64,000 nt of DNA from Rhizobium sp. Root1203. Its GTDB lineage: Bacteria > Pseudomonadota > Alphaproteobacteria > Rhizobiales > Rhizobiaceae. Location of the stretch: the NCBI RefSeq assembly GCF_001424945.1, contig NZ_LMCW01000056.1, forward strand, positions 124,001 to 188,000, in the 5' to 3' direction. Below, piece after piece: positions 44,222 through 53,185 of this stretch (positions are counted from its first letter, which is position 1; the number at the start of each line of letters is the position of its first letter). The notes under the pieces were generated by a model. It ran no database searches, was not told the origin of the DNA, and saw only the letters and a program-made list of their open reading frames with translations. Both the position numbers and the translations under genes were made by a program.

Positions 44222-44680
44222 TTACAACACGCGGGAATCGGCCAGGAAATCGGAATATAATTCTTCTGCTGTTTTTGCCTTGCGCATCGACGCTACAATC
44301 CCGGGCGATTGCAGTTGCCGGGCGATGGCAGCAAGGACATTGAGGTATTCCCCCCGGTGGTTTTCGCCGAACAACAGGACGAATGCGATGTCAGTCGGCA
44401 CGTCGTCAACGGCCTCGAAATCGAGCGGACGGGCAAAGCGGATCAGCAACCCGCGTGGATGGGTCATGCCCAGGACGACCGCGTGCGGCACGGCAACGCC
44501 GTTACCGATGCCGGTTGATCCGAGACGTTCGCGGCTTTCCAGAGCCCGAAGAATTATTTTGGGGTCAATTTCGAAAGCCTCTGCCGCTTTCTCTGCGATT
44601 GCTTGCAGCCCTCGCCATTTTGTCGCTGCACCGACCCCGACAAACGTATGGTCGGGACGAATTACGGCCGAAAGGTTCAT
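44222..44680 (-). CDS. ptsN: PtsN-like EIIA protein of the nitrogen PTS
   Basis: 152 residues. The phosphorylatable His lies in NGVAVPHAVV near residue 65, preceded by the ERLGSTGIG word of EIIA-Ntr/fructose proteins. EIIA-Ntr receives phosphate from NPr and regulates transporters and kinases; it does not itself carry sugar. No other PTS gene is nearby. The usual rhizobial ptsN follows the sigma-54 gene, so this isolated gene is probably a second copy. It lies 179 bases from sbp. Confidence 0.85.
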   Translation of the reverse strand: MNLSAVIRPDHTFVGVGAATKWRGLQAIAEKAAEAFEIDPKIILRALESRERLGSTGIGNGVAVPHAVVLGMTHPRGLLIRFARPLDFEAVDDVPTDIAFVLLFGENHRGEYLNVLAAIARQLQSPGIVASMRKAKTAEELYSDFLADSRVL

Positions 44681-45054
44681 GTGGTCTCACTTGTCGTTCC
44701 TGCAACGCCGTCGCCGAACGCGACGCACTGCTATCATGCGCTTGGAGCCTCGAGGGCCAAGTCCACTGCACGTGTTCATAGGCCCAAGTGAGTAAGCGTT
44801 CCAGTAGGTCTTTGTGGGGTAAAAATAAGCATCTGATAAGGATTATGGTCGTTTTCAATGGGTGCTTTGTCAGGGCTCGCCTCCGGGGATACCCGCTGCC
44901 GTCGCTGAACCTCGTCAGGTTCGTTTGAGCATTTTACCATCTAGTGGGCAAAAGCCTTCGCAACAGAATTGAATTGCGGAGGCATCGAGTCCTATAGTTC
45001 TCTGAAGGTCTCGCCCGATTCAGGCGGCGAGGCGATAGGGAAGGAAACAGGCCA
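44681..45054. other. Intergenic region with two small hairpins
   Basis: No gene is seen in this 374-base gap between divergent genes. At 44875-44931 GCTC and GAGC could close a structure holding two hairpins, CGGG-GATA-CCCG (44885-44896) and GAACCT-CGTC-AGGTTC (44908-44923). A further stem CTCGCC/GGCGAG lies at about 45011-45031, just before the next gene's ribosome site. I could not match this to a known riboswitch. Confidence 0.35.
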
Positions 45055-46098
45055 ATGACCAAAGTCCGTGCGCTGGTGCTGGAGCGCCAGCATGAACTCG
45101 CTCTTCGCAGTATCGATCTGCCGCTGGACACGGGCCCTGGAGAGGTAAAAATCAAGATCCATACGGTCGGCGTCTGCGGTTCCGATGTCCATTATTATAC
45201 GCACGGCAAGATCGGACCCTTCGTCGTTAACGAGCCGATGGTGCTGGGTCACGAAGCTGCCGGCACCGTCGTCGAGGTCGGCGAAGGCGTCACGCATCTG
45301 AAGGTCGGTGACCGCGTCTGCATGGAGCCGGGCATCCCAGATCCAAATTCCAAGGCGAGCCGGCTCGGCATGTACAATGTCGATCCCGCCGTCGCCTTCT
45401 GGGCGACGCCACCGATCCACGGCGTATTGACGCCCGAGGTCGTGCATCCCGCCAACTACACGTTCAAGCTGCCGGACAATGTCAGTTTCGCCGAAGGCGC
45501 AATGGTCGAGCCGTTCGCAGTCGGCATGCAGGCGGCAACCAAGGCGAAGATCGCGCCCGGCGATACCGCCGTCGTGCTTGGCGCTGGCCCGATCGGTACG
45601 ATGGTGGCGATCGCGGCCCTTGCCGGCGGCTGCGCCCGGGTGATTGTCGCTGATCTCGCCCAGCCGAAACTCGATATCGCCGCTCAGTACCAGGGCGTCA
45701 TTCCGGTCAATATTCGCGAGAAGAACCTTGCCGAACAAGTCTCTCGCCTGACGGATGGCTGGGGCGCAGATGTCATCTTCGAATGCTCCGGCTCGCCGAA
45801 AGCCTGGGAAACGATCATGGAACTGCCGCGCCCGGGGGGCGTCATCGTCGCTGTCGGCCTGCCCGTCAATCCGATCGGTTTCGACGTGTCGACCGCTTCC
45901 ACAAAGGAAATCCGTATCGAGACCGTCTTCCGATATGCCCATCAGTATGAGCGTTCGATCGCCCTGCTCGGCTCTGGCCGCGTCGACTTGAAGCCGTTGA
46001 TCTCGGCAACGTTCAAGTTCGAGGATTCGGTCAAAGCCTTCGACCGGGCCGTCGAGGCGCGTCCGAGCGACGTGAAGCTGCAGATCGTGATGGACTAG
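45055..46098 (+). CDS. Zinc-type polyol dehydrogenase, xylitol/sorbitol dehydrogenase-like
   Basis: 347-residue medium-chain dehydrogenase. The catalytic zinc site is suggested by C41 (GVCGSDVHYY), GHEAAG with H66, and VEPFAVG with its Glu. The four-cysteine structural zinc lobe is missing (MEPGIPDPNSKAS), as in many sorbitol/xylitol dehydrogenases. The NAD-binding motif is VVLGAGPIGTM near residue 175, with an acidic residue (ADLAQ) afterwards, favouring NAD. It would oxidise xylitol or a related polyol to a ketose. AAGGAAACAGG precedes the start. Confidence 0.85.
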   Translation: MTKVRALVLERQHELALRSIDLPLDTGPGEVKIKIHTVGVCGSDVHYYTHGKIGPFVVNEPMVLGHEAAGTVVEVGEGVTHLKVGDRVCMEPGIPDPNSKASRLGMYNVDPAVAFWATPPIHGVLTPEVVHPANYTFKLPDNVSFAEGAMVEPFAVGMQAATKAKIAPGDTAVVLGAGPIGTMVAIAALAGGCARVIVADLAQPKLDIAAQYQGVIPVNIREKNLAEQVSRLTDGWGADVIFECSGSPKAWETIMELPRPGGVIVAVGLPVNPIGFDVSTASTKEIRIETVFRYAHQYERSIALLGSGRVDLKPLISATFKFEDSVKAFDRAVEARPSDVKLQIVMD

Positions 46099-46120
46099 GA
46101 CCGGCATTTTCCCATCCGAC

Positions 46121-46699
46121 CTATGACTGCCCCACGCTCGGTTTCAGTCTGCGAAACGCAAGGGCCGCGACGGCAACGATGGCCGCGGCCCCTAGAGCGA
46201 TGAGCAGACGGTGATGGATGGGAAGATTGCCCAAGGCCTGTTGGATGCCGTGCCCGAATACATAGCCGAGAGCGGTGAACAACTGCCCCCAGACGAGTGC
46301 CGCCGCGGCGTTCAGGACGAGGAACTTGCGGGTGGAAATTCCTGTCGTGCCTATGACAACGGGGCTGATTGTCCGCAATCCGACCAGAAAGCGAAACGCA
46401 AAGATAAAGCCGGTGGGATAGCGTTCGAGAAGCTGGGTTGCACGTGCAAGGGCCGGCCTTTCCATCAGGCGGCGGACAACCTTCCACTGCTCGGCGTAGC
46501 GCCCGGCATAAAACCAGATCTGGTCGCCGGCAAAAGACCCGGCAGACGCTGCCACAGAGGCTGACCAGTAGGTCAGCAGACCGTGATGCGAAATCACACC
46601 GCCCAGGAAGGCAGCGGTCTCTCCCTCGAATGCGGTGCCGAGAAATATCGCCAGCAAGCCGTAGTTTTCGATCAGCAGTTCGATGGACAAGAGGGCCAC
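46121..46699 (-). CDS. DedA-family membrane protein
   Basis: 192 residues with four to five hydrophobic segments. DedA features are FEGETAAFLGGVISHHG near the N-terminus, GDQIWFYAGR near 60 and FRFLVGLRTISPVVIGTTG near 105, where the conserved Arg residues lie. DedA/SNARE-associated proteins act in lipid flipping, envelope integrity and membrane potential. It is convergent with the polyol dehydrogenase and 36 bases after the flavoprotein gene. Confidence 0.87.
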   Translation of the reverse strand: MALLSIELLIENYGLLAIFLGTAFEGETAAFLGGVISHHGLLTYWSASVAASAGSFAGDQIWFYAGRYAEQWKVVRRLMERPALARATQLLERYPTGFIFAFRFLVGLRTISPVVIGTTGISTRKFLVLNAAAALVWGQLFTALGYVFGHGIQQALGNLPIHHRLLIALGAAAIVAVAALAFRRLKPSVGQS

Positions 46700-46735
46700 C
46701 TTTGCGGGTCTCGGTTTTGGCAGGGATCTCGCAAG

Positions 46736-48103
46736 CTAGACCGACTTCAGGTCTCCGAGCAATGTCGGGATCAACTCCGAAACCGTCGGATGGATAGGCA
46801 TTGCCCGTTGCAGCACCGGGTAGGGCGACTTGGCGTTCATCGCGTCGATGAAGCCATGGATCGCCTCGTCGCCTTCGATGCCAAGGATGGCAGCGCCGAG
46901 AATCTGCTTGGTTTTTGCATCCGCGATTACCTTCATGAACCCCTTGGTCTCACCTCGCTCGTTGGCGCGCCCGACGCGGCTCATCGGCCGGGTGGAGATC
47001 AGGATCTCGCGTCCTGAGGCACGCGCCTCTTTCTCCGTCATGCCGACACGGCCGAGTGGCGGATCGATGTAGAGCGCATAGGCTGGAATGCGGTCGCTGA
47101 GCTTGCGATCCTCGCCGTCGAGCAGATTGGCGGCGGCGATCTCGAAGTCGTTGTAGGAGGTATGGGTAAAGGCACCCCGGCCATTGCAATCTCCAAGCGC
47201 CGAAATACCTTCAACGTTTGTCGCCAGCTTGTCGTCGACGATGATATAGCCGCGCTTGTCGGTTGCGACGCCGGCAAGATCGAGCCCGAGATCATCCGTA
47301 TTGGGAGTGCGTCCGGTAGCGACGAGCACGTGGCTCGCCAGGACGTCCGGCCTGCCCGCGGCGACCGAGACGGCGATCCCGTTGCCGGATTTCGCAAAGG
47401 CGATCCCGTCTGCATCGGTCTGCACCGTGATTCCCTCCGCACGGAGAATATCGGCGATCGCATCCGAAATATCCGCATCTTCACGCGACGCGAGCTTCGG
47501 CCCACGCTCGATGACCGTCACGTCAGCACCGAAACGCCGATACATTTGCGCGAATTCGAGGCCAATATAGCTGCCGCCTATGACCGCCAGATGCTTCGGC
47601 AGCGTATCGAGCTGGATGATCGAGGTGCTGGTGAGGTAGTTGATGTCGGCAATGCCCGGCATATCGGGGATTGTCGGCCTTGCGCCGACATTGAGGAAGA
47701 AGCGGGGAGCCGTCAGCCTCTCCCCGTTGACGGTGACGGTTCGTGCATCTTCGAAGCTAGCATGTCCATAAATGACGGTCATGTCCTGCATCCCGTCGAA
47801 CCAGCCGATCAGCCCGTTTCGCGCATTCATGGTGACGGTTCGGGCGCGGTCCCGTACCACACGCATGTCGATCCCGATTTCACCCGGGATCGTCACTCCA
47901 TAGTCGCCGGCACCGCGAGCGACATGGGCCGCGCGTGCGCTTGCCACAAGCGTCTTGGTCGGCATGCAGCCGGAGTTTACGCAGGTGCCGCCCAGGAACT
48001 TGCGTTCGATCAGCGCGACCGTCATGCCCTTTTCGACCATGCGGGCAGCGAGAAACGGCCCGGATTGACCGGCGCCGATCACGATTGCGTCGAAGGTCCT
48101 CAT
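46736..48103 (-). CDS. Class I pyridine-nucleotide disulfide oxidoreductase
   Basis: 455 residues. FAD-binding VIGAGQSGP at the N-terminus, redox pair GGTCVNSGCMPTK near residue 42, NAD-binding VIGGSYIGLEFAQ near 177, second FAD motif ALGDC near 312, and the C-terminal catalytic His-Glu in HPTVSELIP near 443. The family includes dihydrolipoamide dehydrogenase, glutathione reductase and mercuric reductase. There is no mercury-binding N-terminal domain and no extra C-terminal cysteine pair. The disulfide partner is unknown. Its start overlaps the stop of the DUF4126 gene (ATGA). Confidence 0.87.
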   Translation of the reverse strand: MRTFDAIVIGAGQSGPFLAARMVEKGMTVALIERKFLGGTCVNSGCMPTKTLVASARAAHVARGAGDYGVTIPGEIGIDMRVVRDRARTVTMNARNGLIGWFDGMQDMTVIYGHASFEDARTVTVNGERLTAPRFFLNVGARPTIPDMPGIADINYLTSTSIIQLDTLPKHLAVIGGSYIGLEFAQMYRRFGADVTVIERGPKLASREDADISDAIADILRAEGITVQTDADGIAFAKSGNGIAVSVAAGRPDVLASHVLVATGRTPNTDDLGLDLAGVATDKRGYIIVDDKLATNVEGISALGDCNGRGAFTHTSYNDFEIAAANLLDGEDRKLSDRIPAYALYIDPPLGRVGMTEKEARASGREILISTRPMSRVGRANERGETKGFMKVIADAKTKQILGAAILGIEGDEAIHGFIDAMNAKSPYPVLQRAMPIHPTVSELIPTLLGDLKSV

Positions 48104-48561
48104 GACGCCGCCACCACGATGATGATGGCGCCGACGATCGCGACCGCGTCCTCGATGAAGGCAGCAGGCGGGTCCTTGCCGAAGAGTGCGGCGAGCCTGC
48201 TGCGCGCTGCCGCGCCGCCAAGCGTGCCGACAACGGCGCCGAGAACGCCCGCAATCAATCCGCCGACAAGCACGCCGCCGGATGCGCCGATCGTCGCGCC
48301 GGCCAGCGCGCCCATGATAACGCGCGCGCTAAACTGTATCGGGACCTTTCGCGAAGGTGTCGAGGGCAACTGGTCGGTGACGAATTCCAGCAGCGCCAGC
48401 AGGGTAAAAATCCAGGGTGTCCAGGCGTTCGCCATGAATGCGAGCGGCGTCTGCGACACGCCGAGCCAGCCTTGAGCCGCGCCCCAGGCAACGGCCGCGG
48501 GTGCCGTCATGGCGCGCAGGCCCGCAATGATGCCGATCAGAAATGCAAGAACCAGAAGCAT
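48100..48561 (-). CDS. DUF4126 membrane protein
   Basis: 153 residues from ATG 48561, which has GGGGGA; the frame opens seven codons earlier. It is very hydrophobic with about four glycine-rich membrane segments (for example GALAGATIGASGGVLVGGL). The opening LLVLAFLIGIIAGLRAMTAP is, as I recall, the DUF4126 pattern. The function is unknown. It is translationally coupled to the flavoprotein, so the two may act together at the membrane. Confidence 0.75.
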   Translation of the reverse strand: MLLVLAFLIGIIAGLRAMTAPAAVAWGAAQGWLGVSQTPLAFMANAWTPWIFTLLALLEFVTDQLPSTPSRKVPIQFSARVIMGALAGATIGASGGVLVGGLIAGVLGAVVGTLGGAAARSRLAALFGKDPPAAFIEDAVAIVGAIIIVVAAS

Positions 48562-48655
48562 GTGAGGTCCCCCTTGCGACACGGGTTCGTCCCGAGGTCA
48601 ACAGAGGCTTGCACATTGTAAGGCCGGTTTCAATTTGTCCGACGACGATTGTGTC

Positions 48656-49843
48656 CTAATTCGCAAAAGCCGCGATGCCGGTGATGGCTCGGCCGAGGAT
48701 CAGCGCATGGATATCATGGGTGCCTTCGTATGTGTTCACGACCTCGAGATTGACGAGATGACGGGCGATGCCGAACTCATCGGAGATGCCGTTGCCGCCG
48801 AGCATGTCGCGTGCCGTCCGGGCGATATCCAGAGCCTTGCCGCAGGAATTGCGCTTGACGATGGAGGTCAGCTCCACCGGCGGATGGCCGTCTTCCTTCA
48901 TGCGGCCAAGGCGCAGGCAGCCCTGCAATCCGAGCGTGATCTCGGTGGCCATATCCGCAAGTTTCTTCTGGATCAACTGGTTGGCGGCAAGCGGCCGGTC
49001 GAATTGCTTGCGGTCGAGCACATATTGGCGGGCCTTGGCATAGCAATCCTCGGCCGCACCAAGTGCGCCCCAGGCGATCCCGAAACGGGCAGAGTTCAAG
49101 CAGGTGAACGGACCTTTGAGGCCAGTAACATTGGGAAAAAGGTTCTCTTCCGGCACGAAGACATTGTCCATCACCACTTCACCGGTGATCGAAGAGCGGA
49201 GCCCGATCTTGCCGTGAATGGCGGGGGCAGACAGTCCCTTCCAACCTTTCTCAAGGATGAAGCCCCGGATGACGCCGTCCTCGGTCTTGGCCCAGACGAC
49301 GAAGACATCGGCGATCGGGGCGTTGGAGATCCACGTCTTGGCGCCGGTCAGATGATAGCCACCGTCGACCTTCTTGGCTCGGGTTACCATCGAGCCGGGA
49401 TCGGACCCGTGATTGGGTTCGGTCAGGCCGAAACAGCCGATCCATTCGCCCGTTGCAAGCTTCGGAAGGTATTTCTGTTTTTGGGCCTGCGACCCGAAAG
49501 CATCGATCGGGACCATGACGAGGGAAGATTGTACGCTCATCATCGAGCGGTAACCGCTGTCGACGCGCTCGACCTCGCGGGCGATCAGGCCGTATGCGAC
49601 ATAGCCGAGGCCGGCGCCGCCGTATTCGGGGGCAATGGTCGGGCCGAGGAGGCCGAGTTCGCCCATTTCACGGAAGATAGCAGGATCGGTCTTCTCGTGA
49701 CGAAAGGCCTCCAGCACGCGGGGCGCGAGCTTCTCCTGGGCGTAGGCGTGAGCCGTATCAAGCACCATGCGCTCCTCGTCCGTCAGCTGCTCGACAAGCC
49801 GGAACGGATCGGCCCAGTCGAAGATCTCGCGGCTGTGCTGCAT
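48656..49843 (-). CDS. gcdH: Glutaryl-CoA dehydrogenase
   Basis: 395-residue acyl-CoA dehydrogenase. It oxidises and decarboxylates glutaryl-CoA to crotonyl-CoA in lysine, tryptophan and glutarate breakdown. The catalytic Glu is in NTYEGTHDIHALILG near residue 370. FGLTEPNHGSDPGSM near 140 and RSSITGEVVMDNVFVP near 220 are typical of GcdH and not of short-chain enzymes. The LysR gene directly upstream on the same strand resembles the gcdH-regulator pairing known from other proteobacteria. Confidence 0.9.
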   Translation of the reverse strand: MQHSREIFDWADPFRLVEQLTDEERMVLDTAHAYAQEKLAPRVLEAFRHEKTDPAIFREMGELGLLGPTIAPEYGGAGLGYVAYGLIAREVERVDSGYRSMMSVQSSLVMVPIDAFGSQAQKQKYLPKLATGEWIGCFGLTEPNHGSDPGSMVTRAKKVDGGYHLTGAKTWISNAPIADVFVVWAKTEDGVIRGFILEKGWKGLSAPAIHGKIGLRSSITGEVVMDNVFVPEENLFPNVTGLKGPFTCLNSARFGIAWGALGAAEDCYAKARQYVLDRKQFDRPLAANQLIQKKLADMATEITLGLQGCLRLGRMKEDGHPPVELTSIVKRNSCGKALDIARTARDMLGGNGISDEFGIARHLVNLEVVNTYEGTHDIHALILGRAITGIAAFAN

Positions 49844-49948
49844 GGTTCATCCTCCTCGAATGTGTTGCCGGGTGCCGCCGGCACCTGTTTGGCATAGCTC
49901 CGCGGACATGGTGCGTCAACACGCCGGCGCAGGACGGTCGCGGAGCGC

Positions 49949-50869
49949 CTATCGCTTCGCCCAGGGCGGAACGAACCGTGCATCCTCGCCCGCAGCTGCT
50001 TCGCGCAGAAAGTCGAAGACGGCACGAACGCGCGGCGATTGCAGCAGGTCGCGATGACAGCTGATCCAATAGTGCCGCTTGAGGTCTATCTCGCCGGGCA
50101 GCACGATCTGAAGTTCCGGGTAACGGCTCGCGAAGAAATAGGGCAGAATACAGAGGCCCAGCCCATTTCTGGTCGCGGTCAGCTGCGCGAAAATGCTGGA
50201 GCTCTGAAACTTCGGCTTGATGCGCGGGTGCACGTCGCCGAGATAGTCCAGCCCGGGTGCGAAGATCATCTCCTCGATATAACTGATGAAGGGATGCATC
50301 AGAAGGTCGTCGCGAGTGGCAATGGGCGCGCTTCTCGCGAGATAGTCCCGCGAGCCGTAGACCTGCAGATGATAGTCCGTCAGCTTTTCCGCCAGATAAG
50401 GCCCGCCCTTCGGTTCATCGAGCACGACGGAGATATCCGCCTCCTTGCGCGATAGTGACATGATCTGCTGGATCGTCACCAGCTCGAGCGACAGGTGCGG
50501 ATGTCGCGCCGCGAATTGCGCCAGCACCGTTGCGAAGAAGAAGTTGGAAAAGCCCTCCGGCGCGCTCAGCCGCACAACGCCCCGCTGGGTCATCGATCCA
50601 TCGGCAAGATCGGTGCGCAGGCGCTCGGTCTCCTGCTCCATCTTTTCCGCGGTCTCGACGAAACGCGTGCCCATACCGGTCATCACATAGCCACGGGGGT
50701 TGCGCTCAAAGAGCTTGACGTTGAGGGCAGATTCGAGCCGGTCGATCCGTCGAGAAACCGTTGCATGGCTGCTGCGCAGCTGCCGGGCTGCCGTCGAAAG
50801 CTGTCCGGTGCGGGCGACAGCCAGAAAGAACTGAAGGTCGTCCCAGGTAAACTGCGGCCGGTTGCTCAT
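49949..50869 (-). CDS. LysR-family regulator next to gcdH
   Basis: 306 residues. Helix-turn-helix at about 10-65 (FFLAVARTGQLSTAARQLRSSHATVSRRIDRL), then a periplasmic-binding-like effector domain. It is about 100 bases upstream of gcdH on the same strand and likely controls it, perhaps in response to glutarate or glutaryl-CoA; this is inference from position. It is divergent from the branched-chain-type importer and could also act there. Confidence 0.85.
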   Translation of the reverse strand: MSNRPQFTWDDLQFFLAVARTGQLSTAARQLRSSHATVSRRIDRLESALNVKLFERNPRGYVMTGMGTRFVETAEKMEQETERLRTDLADGSMTQRGVVRLSAPEGFSNFFFATVLAQFAARHPHLSLELVTIQQIMSLSRKEADISVVLDEPKGGPYLAEKLTDYHLQVYGSRDYLARSAPIATRDDLLMHPFISYIEEMIFAPGLDYLGDVHPRIKPKFQSSSIFAQLTATRNGLGLCILPYFFASRYPELQIVLPGEIDLKRHYWISCHRDLLQSPRVRAVFDFLREAAAGEDARFVPPWAKR

Positions 50870-51189
50870 CCATGCCTTCCCATTGGCCCAACGATAACGA
50901 GGGGTCGGCGATTGGTCTTTCGTCTAATGCCGTCCTGCCTGCACAATCATCTGGTCCGCCCTACTTCCACGACATGTCCCGCAACGCCCTGCATTCATTG
51001 GGGGCTGGGCGGCTCGGATCGGCAATCTGTTCAAAAACGAACAGATACTGTTTGGAATTGGTTGTAAAGCGGTCTTGCTTCGCCGATGCAATTCCGTGAT
51101 CTTGAGGCATGGGCTGGTCGCTTTGAGGAGGGCAGCTGGCCAAATTTGAACAGATCTGTATTCCGGCCAATCTCTGGGAGGAGAGAGAC
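50870..51189. other. Divergent region upstream of the Liv-type importer
   Basis: This 320-base gap holds the LysR promoter and the importer promoter but no gene. It carries the dyad at 51025 and a repeated half-site at 51148. A GGGAGGAGAGAG ribosome site ends just before 51190. Confidence 0.5.
51025..51046. promoter_or_regulatory. Operator-like dyad upstream of the Liv-type importer
   Basis: ATCTGTTC and GAACAGAT pair perfectly around AAAAAC. The right half-site GAACAGAT occurs again at 51148-51155, inside ACAGATCTGT, close to the importer start. Repeated half-sites suggest a regulator binding two places. Confidence 0.5.
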
Positions 51190-52395
51190 ATGCGAAAGAA
51201 TTTGATTGCATCGATCGCGTTTTTGCTTGCGAGCAGCACTGCTGTGCTTGCCGACGGTGCATCCGACGGAAAGGTGAAGATCGGGATCCTGAACGACCAG
51301 TCGGGCGTCTATGCCGATTTCGGCGGAAAATCGTCGGTCGAGGCGGCAAAGATGGCGGTCGAGGATTTCGGCGGCAAGGTGTTGGGGGTGCCGGTCGAGA
51401 TCGTTGATGCCGACCACCAGAACAAGGCCGATATCGCTTCGAATATTGCGCGCCAATGGTACGACACCGAACAGGTGGACGCGATCATGGAGCTGACGAC
51501 CTCGTCGGTGGCGCTCGCGGTCCAAGCCGTCGCCAAGGAAAAGAAGAAAATCGACATCGTCACCGGTGCGGCGACCACGGATCTTACCGGCAAAGCCTGC
51601 TCGCCCTATGGCTTCCACTGGGCCTACGACACGCATGCACTTGCGGTCGGTACCGGCGGCGCACTCGTCAAGCAGGGCGGCGACACCTGGTTCTTCCTGA
51701 CCGCCGACTATGCGTTCGGATATTCGTTGGAGCAGCAGACGAGCGATTTCGTCAAGGCCAATGGCGGCAAAGTCGTCGGCTCGGTCCGACATCCGCTGGC
51801 GAGCCAGGATTTCTCGTCCTTCCTCCTGCAGGCGCAGTCCTCAGGCGCCAAGGTGATCGGCCTTGCCAATGCCGGTCTCGATACCGCTAACGCCATCAAG
51901 CAGGCGGCCGAATTCGGCATTACCCAGGGCGGCCAGCATCTGGCGGCGCTGCTCTTTACGCTTGCCGAAGTGCATGGCCTAGGCCTCGAGGCGGCACAGG
52001 GACTGACGCTGACCGAGGGCTACTATTGGAATCGCGACGACGAAAGCCGGGAATTCGGCAAGAAATTCTTCGCCCGTACGGGCAAGATGCCGAACATGAT
52101 CCATAGCGGCACATACTCGGCCGTGCTGCAATATCTCAAGGCGGTGCAGAAGGCAGGAACTGATGACACGGAGGCTGTTGCCAAGCAACTGCATGAGATG
52201 CCGGTCGACGACGTCTTCGGTCGCGGCGGTACCGTCGGCCCCAACGGACGCATGATCCACGACATGTACCTGCTTCAGGTCAAGAAACCTGCCGACAGCA
52301 AGGAACCCTGGGACTACTTCAACGTGCTGGCGACCATCCCGGGCAAGGAAGCCTACATCGATCCGGCAAAGAGCGGCTGCGATCTGGTAAAGTAG
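51190..52395 (+). CDS. Branched-chain amino-acid type periplasmic binding protein
   Basis: 401 residues with a signal peptide (cleavage after VLA near residue 21). The type I fold of the LivJ/AmiC group is seen in VKIGILNDQSGVYADFGG and in the ADYAFGYSLEQQ and GLANAGLDTANAIKQA stretches. These proteins bind amino acids, amides, urea or aromatic acids, so leucine/valine specificity is not certain. It is first in a five-gene transport operon and has an excellent ribosome site. Confidence 0.9.
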   Translation: MRKNLIASIAFLLASSTAVLADGASDGKVKIGILNDQSGVYADFGGKSSVEAAKMAVEDFGGKVLGVPVEIVDADHQNKADIASNIARQWYDTEQVDAIMELTTSSVALAVQAVAKEKKKIDIVTGAATTDLTGKACSPYGFHWAYDTHALAVGTGGALVKQGGDTWFFLTADYAFGYSLEQQTSDFVKANGGKVVGSVRHPLASQDFSSFLLQAQSSGAKVIGLANAGLDTANAIKQAAEFGITQGGQHLAALLFTLAEVHGLGLEAAQGLTLTEGYYWNRDDESREFGKKFFARTGKMPNMIHSGTYSAVLQYLKAVQKAGTDDTEAVAKQLHEMPVDDVFGRGGTVGPNGRMIHDMYLLQVKKPADSKEPWDYFNVLATIPGKEAYIDPAKSGCDLVK

Positions 52396-52402
52396 GCGTC
52401 CC

Positions 52403-53185
52403 ATGGTGGTCTCCACGACAAGCACTCAATCAGAGCCGCGGGTGGTCCTTTCCGCCCGTGGCCTTCGGCGTGATTTTGGCGGCTTCACCGCCGTGAAGAA
52501 CGTCGATCTCGACGTGTATGACGCCAGCGTGCATGCGCTGATCGGTCCGAACGGTGCCGGCAAGACGACGGTCTTCAACCTGCTGACCAAGTTTCTGCAG
52601 CCGAGCTCAGGCACGATCACGCTGATGGGAACCGACATCACCCGGACGCCGCCAGACAAGGTTGCGCGCATGGGCCTGGTGCGTTCCTTCCAGATCTCCG
52701 CAGTCTTTCCGCATCTGACGGTGCTCGACAATCTCCGGGTTGCCCTGCAGCGGCCGAACCACCTGTCGACCCAGTTCTGGCGCCCGGTCTCGGCGCTCGA
52801 TCGGTTGAATGACCGCGCCGAGCAATTGCTTGCGAAGGTCGGTCTCTCCAAGGAGCGCGACAGCTTCGCCGCCGACCTCTCCTATGGCCGCAAGCGGGTA
52901 CTCGAAATTGCCACGACGCTGGCGCTCGATCCAAAAGTGCTGCTGCTCGACGAGCCGATGGCCGGTATGGGGCAGGAGGACGTGAGCGTCGTCTCCGCCA
53001 TCATCCGCGATGTCGCTCGCGACCGGGCCGTTCTGATGGTCGAGCACAATCTCTCCGTCGTCGCCAACATCTGTCAGCAGGTGACCGTGCTTCAGCGCGG
53101 CGAGATCCTTGCCGAGGGCGACTATGCAACGGTCAGCGCCGACCCACGGGTTCGCCGGGCCTACATGGGAACGGAGGACGGCTGA
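52403..53185 (+). CDS. livG: Branched-chain amino-acid type importer ATPase
   Basis: 260 residues. Walker A GPNGAGKTT near 46, signature DLSYGRKRVLEIATTLA near 158, Walker B VLLLDEPMAGMG near 178 and switch His VEHNLSVV near 212. The long insertion between Walker A and signature is usual in LivG. Its stop shares one base with the start of livF. Confidence 0.92.
   Translation: MVVSTTSTQSEPRVVLSARGLRRDFGGFTAVKNVDLDVYDASVHALIGPNGAGKTTVFNLLTKFLQPSSGTITLMGTDITRTPPDKVARMGLVRSFQISAVFPHLTVLDNLRVALQRPNHLSTQFWRPVSALDRLNDRAEQLLAKVGLSKERDSFAADLSYGRKRVLEIATTLALDPKVLLLDEPMAGMGQEDVSVVSAIIRDVARDRAVLMVEHNLSVVANICQQVTVLQRGEILAEGDYATVSADPRVRRAYMGTEDG

Noticed and set aside
44881..44931. Thiamine pyrophosphate riboswitch, suggested by TGAACCT and GGGGATACCC
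   Set aside because: The elements are in the wrong order, the CTGAGA element is absent, and no thiamine gene is adjacent on either strand.
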